A stretch of DNA of 64,000 nucleotides from assembly GCF_011300875.1 (NCBI RefSeq), contig NZ_CP049862.1, positions 3,038,001-3,102,000 of the forward strand. Direction: 5' to 3'. Both the position numbers and the translations under genes were made by a program. The notes beneath the pieces were generated by a model, which had not been told where the DNA came from, did no database searches, and worked only from the letters and a program-made list of their open reading frames with translations. Below, piece by piece: positions 8,186-15,003 of the stretch (position 1 is the stretch's first letter; every line of letters starts with the position of its first letter). Source of the stretch: Sanguibacter sp. HDW7. GTDB taxonomy: Bacteria > Actinomycetota > Actinomycetes > Actinomycetales > Cellulomonadaceae.

Positions 8186-9658
8186 TCAGCGCCTGAGCCA
8201 CCGACGGCCGAGGACCGCCGCGACGAGCGCTGCGACGAGGCCGAGACCCCCACGCCCGTCGGCCGCGAACCCGCCCGCGACGCCCGCCGCGAGCACGAGC
8301 AGCGGCCCGTCGGCGAGCCACACAGCCCGGCCTGCAGCCGACATGTCACCCATCGGTGTGACGATCGGCACGAGCATCTCGACAGGCATGACGCCCTTGA
8401 GGACGTCGGCGAGACGCACCGCGACGACAACGCCTGACAGGGCCGCGGCGAGCCCCACCGGGGCGCCCGCCAGAGCAGCACCCATGACCGCGAGCCCGAC
8501 CCCCGCGAACGCCGGCCACACCGCGTGGAGCCCCCGCAGCGCGGGTCTCGACAGCCCGTACTGCCCCGAGCCCTCCCCGAGCGCAGCCGCGTGCCGCAGC
8601 CCGTCGCACAGCACCGACACACCCGCGTAGGCGAGGATTGCGGCGAGGACCGGCCCGACCGAGAGCGTCGTCCCGGGCAGCTCCGCCCCGACGACGGCTC
8701 CCGCAACGACGAGCGCGACGACGCCGCCGAGCAGCCGGGCCGGTGTCCGCAGCGAGCCGACGACGTCGCCGACGACGACCGCCGCCGGCCCCGACACGTG
8801 CCCGACAGCCGTGAGCCGCCGCCCCGCGCTCGGCAGGGCGCGGTAGACCTCGCCCGACGCCTGGAGGTCCATCGCGTCGACGAGGGCCTGGGCGCGCTGG
8901 GCGCGCACGGCCTGGCCGACGATCCGCGAGGTCGCGAGCCGCTCGAGCCCTCTGAGCAGCGGAGCGACCATGCCGAGCGCGAGGACGACGCCGACGACGG
9001 TCCCGCCCCGGTGGACGGACGCGCCGGGCCACGTCGCGCCGACGAGCGCCCACGGCGCCCAGGTCCACGCCCCCGCGACGGCGAGGGCAGCCCCTGCGCC
9101 GAGCACACCGACGACGGCTGCGAACGCCCGCCCCGGGAGCACCTGACCCGCGAGCCAGGCCCCCGCCGTGACGAGCCCCGCGACCGCTCCGGCCGCGACG
9201 ACCAGGCCCGCGTCTCCCGGCGTCGCGACCCCAAGATCGACGAGCGCGATGACGGGAAGCGCCGGGACGAGCGCCCCGACCGCGACGAGCGCCAGGGTCG
9301 CCCGCAGGACAGGCCCGCCGAAGGATCGCGTGCGCGGCACGTCCGCGTCGCCGAGCACCGCGGCGAGGAACGGAGGCCGGGACGCAGGCCCACGCTCGCG
9401 CCCGACGACGAGCGCGGCGAGCCACACGAGCGCCGTCGCCGCAGCCCACGTCGACGGCACCGACGGGTCCACGAGAACCGCACGCCCTCCCGCACCGGTC
9501 GCGAGAAGCCACGCGGCCCGCACCCCGGGCCCGAGGAGGATGAGCGCGGAGAGGGCCACGATGTAGACGAGGTACGCGAGGTCGCCGAGCGCCCGCGGGG
9601 CACGCGCCGCCCACACGGCGAGTGCGCCGCGCACGCCGGTCGCGTCGGTGGCGATCAC
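8186..9658 (-). CDS. Multi-pass membrane protein, probable ABC transporter permease
   Basis: A 490-residue, very hydrophobic protein with roughly ten or more predicted membrane segments, among them LVYIVALSALILLGPGV near the N-terminus and VAALVAAVLG at the C-terminus. A polar cytoplasmic loop lies around residues 255-300 (RAQRAQALVDAMDLQASGEV). It starts with GTG 9658, overlapping the stop of the ATPase gene by 4 bp (GTGA). It is therefore almost certainly translationally coupled and the membrane partner of that ATPase. The substrate cannot be inferred. It resembles actinobacterial exporter permeases of unassigned function more than solute importers, and no binding protein is nearby. Confidence 0.75.
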   Translation of the reverse strand: MIATDATGVRGALAVWAARAPRALGDLAYLVYIVALSALILLGPGVRAAWLLATGAGGRAVLVDPSVPSTWAAATALVWLAALVVGRERGPASRPPFLAAVLGDADVPRTRSFGGPVLRATLALVAVGALVPALPVIALVDLGVATPGDAGLVVAAGAVAGLVTAGAWLAGQVLPGRAFAAVVGVLGAGAALAVAGAWTWAPWALVGATWPGASVHRGGTVVGVVLALGMVAPLLRGLERLATSRIVGQAVRAQRAQALVDAMDLQASGEVYRALPSAGRRLTAVGHVSGPAAVVVGDVVGSLRTPARLLGGVVALVVAGAVVGAELPGTTLSVGPVLAAILAYAGVSVLCDGLRHAAALGEGSGQYGLSRPALRGLHAVWPAFAGVGLAVMGAALAGAPVGLAAALSGVVVAVRLADVLKGVMPVEMLVPIVTPMGDMSAAGRAVWLADGPLLVLAAGVAGGFAADGRGGLGLVAALVAAVLGRRWLRR

Positions 9659-10386
9659 GCGTCCGGGTGGCCGTCAGCGGAGGCGTCGGGCGTATCGTCC
9701 TCGAGAACGTCGTCGTCGGGCACGTCGTCCGCCGCCCCCGGCCCGGCCGGGACGAGGCGCAGCGTCGGCCCGCCGAGCGCGGCCTCGAGCGCGTCGGAGT
9801 GCGTCGCGACGAGCAACGTCGTGCCCGCGGCACGACGTTCCGCAAGGAGCTCGGCGACGGTCGCGACGCGGTCGGCGTCGAGCCGCTGCTCCGGCTCGTC
9901 GAGCAGGAGCAGCGCGGACGGGCGCGCGAGGACGACGGCGAGCGCGGCGAGCTGCGTCTGGCCCGAGGAGAGCTCGTGAGGGAACCGCGCGGCGAGCGCG
10001 CCGACGCCGAGCCGTTCGAGAAGCTCCGCCGCGAGCGTGCGCGCAGCGCGCACCGGGGTGCCCCACGTCGTCGCGACGAGCGCGACGTGCTCGGCGAGCG
10101 TGAGGTCGCGCGCAGGGACGGGAGACTCCACGGTCCCCGCGACGAGCCGCCGGAACGCCCGCCGCCGCGGGTCGGGAGCGCGGCCGTCGACGGTTGCCGT
10201 GCCCGTCGTCGGCGTACGGACCCCGGCGACGACGCGCAGGAGAGTCGACTTGCCCGAGCCGTTGGGCCCCCGCACGACGAGCGTGCCGCCCGCGGGGACG
10301 GCGACGCTCGTCGGGGCGAGCAGCGTCGTGCCGTCGAGCACGACGCTCACCGCGTCGAGCGCGACGGCGACGCCGGCTCCGGTCAT
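9655..10386 (-). CDS. ABC transporter ATP-binding protein
   Basis: A 243-residue single-domain ABC ATPase. Walker A is GPNGSGKSTLL (about residues 39-49), the signature is ELSSGQTQLAALA, Walker B is LLLLDEPEQRLD, and the switch His is in LLVATHSD. A disordered acidic tail (DDVPDDDVLEDDTPD) follows the core and is unusual. The start is ATG 10386, 25 bp after the pyrE stop, and the gene overlaps the permease gene by 4 bp. The pair forms a two-component transporter, possibly an exporter, of unknown substrate. Confidence 0.88.
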   Translation of the reverse strand: MTGAGVAVALDAVSVVLDGTTLLAPTSVAVPAGGTLVVRGPNGSGKSTLLRVVAGVRTPTTGTATVDGRAPDPRRRAFRRLVAGTVESPVPARDLTLAEHVALVATTWGTPVRAARTLAAELLERLGVGALAARFPHELSSGQTQLAALAVVLARPSALLLLDEPEQRLDADRVATVAELLAERRAAGTTLLVATHSDALEAALGGPTLRLVPAGPGAADDVPDDDVLEDDTPDASADGHPDA

Positions 10387-10410
10387 GTCGTCAGGCTCGC
10401 TCGGGATCGC

Positions 10411-10995
10411 TCAGGCGAGGCCGAGGTCGTCGAGCCCGTAGAGGTAGAGGTAGCTGAGGCCCTCGGCCTCGATCTTCTCGCGCGCGCCCGTGTTGCGGTC
10501 GACGATGACGGCGACGCCGACGACGTCCGCGCCGGCCTCGCGCAGCGCCTCGACGGCGGTGAGCACGGAGCCGCCCGTCGTCGAGGTGTCCTCGACCGCG
10601 ACGACCTTGCGGCCCGCGACGTCGGGGCCCTCGATGCGGCGCTGCATGCCGTGCGCCTTGCCCTCCTTGCGGACGACGAACGCGTCGAGGTCCTGCCCGC
10701 GCGACGCTGCCGCGTGCAGCAGCGCGCCCGCGACCGGGTCTGCGCCGAGCGTGAGTCCGCCGACCGCGTCGATCTCGGCGGGGCCGAGGCCTGCCTCCTC
10801 GAGCGCGTCGAGCAGCACGTGCCCGACGAGCGGCGCAGCACGGTGGTGGAGCGTCACGCGGCGCAGGTCGACGTAGTAGTCGGCCTCCTTGCCGGACGCG
10901 AGGGTCACCTTGCCGTGGACGACGGCAAGCTCCTTGACGAGGTCGCGGAGCTGCTCGCGCGGGGACGGGGACAGGACGGCGTCGTAGTCGGTCAC
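10411..10995 (-). CDS. pyrE: Orotate phosphoribosyltransferase
   Basis: Converts orotate plus PRPP to orotidine-5'-phosphate in pyrimidine synthesis, in the cytoplasm. The 194-residue protein contains the PRPP-binding motif VVAVEDTSTTGGSVLTAVEAL (about residues 131-151), the flexible-loop segment VVRKEGKAHG (107-116) and the substrate region LASGKEADYYVDLRRVTL near the N-terminus. The start is GTG 10995. The short gap to the downstream ABC genes suggests co-transcription, without an obvious functional link. Confidence 0.96.
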   Translation of the reverse strand: MTDYDAVLSPSPREQLRDLVKELAVVHGKVTLASGKEADYYVDLRRVTLHHRAAPLVGHVLLDALEEAGLGPAEIDAVGGLTLGADPVAGALLHAAASRGQDLDAFVVRKEGKAHGMQRRIEGPDVAGRKVVAVEDTSTTGGSVLTAVEALREAGADVVGVAVIVDRNTGAREKIEAEGLSYLYLYGLDDLGLA

Positions 10996-11132
10996 AGGCC
11001 CAACCTTAACGATCCCCGGCGCCCGCCGCCGGAGCGTCCCGCGAGACAGCGCTCGACGGGCGGGACGGCGCGTGAGGCACGCTGTCCCGTCCGAGGGTCG
11101 CTATCTCGTGGGCTCGGAGACTGGCTCCGTCG

Positions 11133-11888
11133 TCACAGCCCCGCGCGCTTCGTCAACGTCCGCATCGCGCCGCGCGGGAGGTGGCGGGCGACCGTCGTCG
11201 CGACGCGGTAGCGCGCTGACGGGACGGAGACGACGGCGCCGCGGCGCACGTCCGCGAGCGCGACGCGGACGACGTCGGCGCGGTCGAGCCAGAACCAGCC
11301 CGGGCCGAGCCGCCTGAAGCCGGCGCGCTCGTGGAACTCGGTGCGGGTGAGGCCCGGGCACAGCGCGGTCGCGGTGACGCCCGTGCCCCCGAGCTCGACG
11401 GCGAGGCCCTCGGTGAAGGCCAGCACCCAGGCCTTCGCGGCGGAGTACGTGCCGCTCACGGTGTGCGCGGCGACCGACGAGACGTTGAGGATCGCGCCGC
11501 GGCCGCGGTCCTTCATCGCGCGCGCGGCCGCGTACGAGAGAGCCTGGACGCTGCGGACCATGACCTCGAGCAGGGCGTCCTGCGCGTCGAGGTCGGAGCG
11601 CGTGAAGCGCTGGTGGACCGTGTAGCCGGCGTTGTTGACGAGGAGGCCGACGGGGCGCTCGTCGGCCTCGAGCCTCGCGGCGACGCGCGCGACGTCCTCG
11701 CGGACGGAAAGGTCTGCGGGGAGCACCTCGACGTGGACGCCGGCGGCGGCGCGCAGGCGCACCGCGAGCGCCTCGAGCCGGGCCGCGTCGCGTGCGACGA
11801 GGACGAGGTCGTGCCGCGCGGTCGCGAGCTGCCACGCGAACTCCTCGCCGAGGCCCGCGCTCGCCCCGGTCACCAGTGCCGTTCCCAT
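11133..11888 (-). CDS. Short-chain dehydrogenase/reductase (SDR)
   Basis: A 251-residue classical SDR. The dinucleotide-binding motif TGASAGLG is at residues 8-15, the NNAG structural motif near 90, and the catalytic triad is formed by Ser in NVSS and Tyr/Lys in YSAAK. The Arg-rich start of the second strand (LVARDAARLE) suggests NADP preference. The C-terminal region is basic. The substrate is unknown; many relatives are annotated as broad acyl/ketone reductases. It starts at ATG 11888 and is divergent from the exonuclease III gene. Confidence 0.9.
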   Translation of the reverse strand: MGTALVTGASAGLGEEFAWQLATARHDLVLVARDAARLEALAVRLRAAAGVHVEVLPADLSVREDVARVAARLEADERPVGLLVNNAGYTVHQRFTRSDLDAQDALLEVMVRSVQALSYAAARAMKDRGRGAILNVSSVAAHTVSGTYSAAKAWVLAFTEGLAVELGGTGVTATALCPGLTRTEFHERAGFRRLGPGWFWLDRADVVRVALADVRRGAVVSVPSARYRVATTVARHLPRGAMRTLTKRAGL

Positions 11889-11929
11889 GCGCCCACCCTA
11901 CGAGGCACTCCCTCCCCCACCCGACTCGT

Positions 11930-11964
11930 AGGTCTGGAGCACCATTCGATGGTGCTCCAGACCT
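11930..11964. repeat. Perfect hairpin with ACCATTCGATGGT core between divergent genes
   Basis: Two 16-bp arms (AGGTCTGGAGCACCAT and its complement) flank a TCG loop. The site lies between the starts of the SDR gene (11888, minus) and exonuclease III gene (12028, plus), so it is not in a normal terminator position. The centre is the reverse complement of the centre of the hairpin at 43151-43191, although the outer arms differ. It could be an operator or a small dispersed palindromic repeat. Confidence 0.85.
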
Positions 11965-12027
11965 CCGGGTCGCGGAAGCGCGGGGACGGAGCCGGTGCCG
12001 GGCGGGCGAAACGGATAGCCTCGGGGT

Positions 12028-12822
12028 ATGCGCATCGCGACGTGGAACATCAACTCGATCCGGGCGCGCGCCGACCGCGCGCTGGCCTTCCTCGAGCGCG
12101 AGGACGTCGACGTCCTCGCGCTGCAGGAGACCAAGTGCAAGGACGCGCAGTTCCCGCGCGAGGCCTTCGAGGCCGCGGGCTACGAGATCGCGACGTTCGG
12201 CTTCTCGCAGTGGAACGGTGTCGCGATCCTCTCGCGCGTCGGCCTCGAGGACGTCACGGCGGGTTTCGACGGCCAGCCCGAGTTCGGCGAGACGCCCGCT
12301 GTCGAGGCGCGCGCGCTCGGTGCGACGTGCGGCGGCGTGCGCGTGTGGAGCCTCTACGTGCCGCACGGCCGCGCGCTCGACAACCCGCACTACCCCTACA
12401 AGCTCGCGTGGCTCGCGCGCCTGCGCGAGCTCGCCGGCACGTGGGGCGACGCCGGGGAGAAGGTCGCGCTCGTGGGCGACTGGAACGTCGTGCCGCTCGA
12501 CTCGGACGTGTGGGACGTCGCGGCCTTCGAGGGTCAGACGCACGTCTCGGAGCCGGAGCGCGAGGCCTTCCGCGCGTTCGCGGAGGCCGGGTACACGGAG
12601 GTCTCGCGGCAGTTCCTGCCCGACGAGCACCGCTACACGTACTGGGACTACCAGCAGCTGCGCTTCCCCCGGAACGAGGGCATGCGCATCGACTTCGCGT
12701 ACACCTCCCCCGCGCTCACGCCTCTCGTCACGGATGTGCGCATCGACCGCGACGAACGTCGTGGCAAGGGCGCGTCGGACCACGTGCCCGTCATCGTCGA
12801 CGTCGACACGTCGACGTCGTGA
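12028..12822 (+). CDS. xth: Exodeoxyribonuclease III (AP endonuclease)
   Basis: A 264-residue Mg-dependent endonuclease/exonuclease/phosphatase-fold enzyme of base excision repair that cuts at abasic sites and degrades 3' ends. Family motifs are RIATWNINSIRAR (2-14), LQETK (31-35), a central YVPHG, GDWNVVP (about 150-156), RIDFAYTS, and the C-terminal SDHVPVIVD with the catalytic His. The length is typical. It starts at ATG 12028 and its stop overlaps the next gene by 4 bp. Confidence 0.96.
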   Translation: MRIATWNINSIRARADRALAFLEREDVDVLALQETKCKDAQFPREAFEAAGYEIATFGFSQWNGVAILSRVGLEDVTAGFDGQPEFGETPAVEARALGATCGGVRVWSLYVPHGRALDNPHYPYKLAWLARLRELAGTWGDAGEKVALVGDWNVVPLDSDVWDVAAFEGQTHVSEPEREAFRAFAEAGYTEVSRQFLPDEHRYTYWDYQQLRFPRNEGMRIDFAYTSPALTPLVTDVRIDRDERRGKGASDHVPVIVDVDTSTS

Positions 12823-13613
12823 GCACGCCCGTCCCCCCGCCGCCGGACGCGGAACCGCAGCGCGAGCCCACGCCGCTCTTCGCGGCGCCCGACGGTCCCC
12901 CGCCGGCCTCCCCGGACCCGTGGTCGCTGCCCGTGCCGGCGGCGGCGCCACCCGTCGTGCCGGAGTCGCAGCGGCTCGTCGGCTACGCGACCGAGCAGCA
13001 CCTCGGCGGTGCCTGGGACCCGCGCGCGCTCAGCGCGCTCGCACCGGCAGCGCCGCTCGCGCCGCGTGACGGTCTGGCCGTGCCGGCGTTCGTCCTCGCA
13101 TGGCTCGTCGCGCCCGTGGGCGTCGTGCTCGGCGTCGTCGCGGCGGTCCGCGCGCGCCGCACCGGGCGGCGCGGGGTCGGCCTCGCCGCAGCGGCCGTCG
13201 TCGTCGGGCTCGCCGTGAGCATCGTCGTCCCGACGCTCGTGGCGCCGTCGTCGGAGGCCTGGGCCCGGGCCGTCGGCGCGACCGGTTCCCTCGGTGAGGT
13301 GCGGGGTGCGACGGACGCGTACGCGCGCCAGCTTCGCGAGGGAAGCTGCCTCGCGGACATGCCGACGGGCAGCACGCGGCGCGTGACGGTCGTGCCGTGC
13401 GACAGCGCGCACGCCGCACGCGTCGTCGCCGTCGTGCCGCTGCGCGGGGACTCGTGGCCTGGCGAGGCTGAGGTGCTGCGGTCAGTCACGGACAGGTGTC
13501 GCGTCACGGCGCCCGCGGGGGCTGACGTCGTCGCGCTCACGCCGTCGGCCGCGGGGTGGCGCGCGGGCGACAGGAACGGTCTGTGCCTCGCGGGCACGAC
13601 CCCAGGCGCGTGA
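12819..13613 (+). CDS. Membrane protein with DUF4190 and septum-formation-type domains
   Basis: A 264-residue protein coupled to exonuclease III through a GTGA overlap (GTG 12819). A Pro-rich cytoplasmic N-terminus (about 1-85) is followed by two membrane segments (about 88-140; PAFVLAWLVAPVGVVLGVV and GLAAAAVVVGLAVSIVVP) typical of DUF4190. The extracytoplasmic domain has paired cysteines: GSCLADMP, VVPCDSAHAARV, VTDRCRV and NGLCLAG. The Cys pattern and W-P-G segment match the actinobacterial septum-formation family. Its function is unclear; a role in cell envelope or division is only inferred from the family name. Confidence 0.8.
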   Translation: MSTPVPPPPDAEPQREPTPLFAAPDGPPPASPDPWSLPVPAAAPPVVPESQRLVGYATEQHLGGAWDPRALSALAPAAPLAPRDGLAVPAFVLAWLVAPVGVVLGVVAAVRARRTGRRGVGLAAAAVVVGLAVSIVVPTLVAPSSEAWARAVGATGSLGEVRGATDAYARQLREGSCLADMPTGSTRRVTVVPCDSAHAARVVAVVPLRGDSWPGEAEVLRSVTDRCRVTAPAGADVVALTPSAAGWRAGDRNGLCLAGTTPGA

Positions 13614-13756
13614 AGATCCCGTGAAGGTGTGTGGCCCGGGACACTGGTCCTATTGCCCTGCCGTCGCACGGGGTGACCTGCGGGCCGACCCCCAGAACCG
13701 CAGAGAACCGGGGCGGAAGAGGATGTGAAGGGCGTGCGCAACGTCGTGACACGACC

Positions 13757-13786
13757 GTGACACAGGGCCGACGCCCGACCTAGCGT
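13757..13786 (+). promoter_or_regulatory. Probable promoter of the riboswitch/NlpC transcript
   Basis: A -35-like GTGACA (13757-13762) and -10-like TAGCGT (13781-13786) are separated by 18 bp and lie about 50 nt upstream of the riboswitch core. The assignment rests on motif and spacing only. Confidence 0.5.
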
Positions 13787-13834
13787 CGTGGACACCCGCC
13801 ACCACCTTCCCGGTGGCCAGGTGCCGCCCCGGAC

Positions 13835-14009
13835 GCCGAGCGCTGCCGCCGGGAACGGCTCATCCAGACCCCACGGCAGCGACGGGGGACCCACCTTCGG
13901 CCACACGCACCACGTGGCCTCGGGGTGAAGCCGCCGGACGTCGAGAACGTCCAGCGGCCGGGCAGAACCTCAGCCCGAACCCGACAGCTCACCTCGCAGG
14001 CGTCGAGAG
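13835..14009 (+). ncRNA. ydaO/yuaA-type cyclic di-AMP riboswitch
   Basis: The roughly 175-nt leader of the NlpC/P60 gene carries the conserved blocks of actinobacterial ydaO-yuaA RNAs: CGCTGCCGCC and AACGGCTCATCC near the 5' side, GGGGGACCCACCTTCGGCC, GGGGTGAAGCCGCC, a GCGGCCGGGCAGAACC block, and the late signature CCCGAACCCGACAGCTCACC. Location before a cell-wall hydrolase is the classic context. In this class c-di-AMP binding usually turns expression off. The exact ends are estimated. Confidence 0.85.
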
Positions 14010-14015
14010 GTTCAC

Positions 14016-14852
14016 ATGACTCCCCGCACGACGGACGTCGTGCACGGGACCGCGCCCTCAGGCGGCCCGTCCACGTCCACCCCCACCCGCTCACGCAGCG
14101 CCCGCCGGACCGTCGCGACCCTCGTCGCAACCCTCGGGATCGGGCTCGTCCCCGCCGTCGGCACCGCCACGGCCCACGCCGAACCAGCCGCTCAGAGCGC
14201 CTCCGCGGACAACAGCACGCGGCTCAGCGTCACGCGCTCCGCCACCACGACCTACGAGGGCCGCAAGGGCTCCAAGCTGTCGATCCGCCTGCGCAACGCC
14301 GACGAGCCGGTCGACGGCCGCGTGAAGGTCTACGACGGCAAGAAGCTCCTGCGCACCCTCACCGCGTCCGACCGCAACGACGACGGCCGCCTCAACCTCA
14401 GCTACCGCCTGCCGAAGAGCCTCAAGGTCGGCAAGCACACGATCACGCTGAAGTTCCTGCCCGCAGCCTCCACCGACGCGTCGTCCGCCAAGCGCACGAC
14501 GAAGGTCCGGGTCCGCTCCGAGGGCGAGCTCATCGTCCGCACCGCGAAGCGCTACATCGGCACCCCGTACCGCTACGGCGGCACGACGCCCCGCGGCTTC
14601 GACTGCTCCGGCTTCACGAGCTACGTCTACAAGAAGGCCGGCGTCGCGAAGCTCCCGCGGTCGTCGTCCGCCCAGCGCGGCTCCGGCAAGGTCGTCGCAC
14701 GCAAGAACGCCCGTCCCGGAGACCTCATCTGGACCCGCGGCCACGTCGCGATCTACGTCGGCAACGGCAAGCAGATCGATGCGCCACGCCCCGGCAAGAG
14801 CATCAAGGTGCGCGACATCTGGCAGTCGAACCCCACGTTCCTGCGCGTCTGA
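14016..14852 (+). CDS. Secreted NlpC/P60 peptidoglycan endopeptidase
   Basis: A 278-residue exported cell-wall hydrolase. A twin-Arg/Ser-rich N-terminus precedes a signal segment (about 28-55, ending AHA). A beta-rich region with Ig-like repeats follows (about 65-165), then the NlpC/P60 domain (about 170-278): catalytic Cys in FDCSGFTSYVY, His in GHVAIYVGNG and a third polar residue in QIDAPRPG. This type cleaves D-Glu-DAP type stem-peptide bonds. ATG 14016 has GAGAGG 5 nt upstream, at the end of the riboswitch. Expression is likely tied to c-di-AMP and so to osmotic or wall state. Confidence 0.93.
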   Translation: MTPRTTDVVHGTAPSGGPSTSTPTRSRSARRTVATLVATLGIGLVPAVGTATAHAEPAAQSASADNSTRLSVTRSATTTYEGRKGSKLSIRLRNADEPVDGRVKVYDGKKLLRTLTASDRNDDGRLNLSYRLPKSLKVGKHTITLKFLPAASTDASSAKRTTKVRVRSEGELIVRTAKRYIGTPYRYGGTTPRGFDCSGFTSYVYKKAGVAKLPRSSSAQRGSGKVVARKNARPGDLIWTRGHVAIYVGNGKQIDAPRPGKSIKVRDIWQSNPTFLRV

Positions 14853-15003
14853 CGCCACAGTCCCGCGGACGCCCGCCTTCCCCCGGGGCGGGCGTCCGTG
14901 CGTTCGCACACCGGTCCCGAGGTGCGAAGACGACGATGTCCTGCCAAGGTGTCCTCGACAGGGACGACGAGGTTCCTTCGCAGGTCACGGACGTGGAGGC
15001 ATC

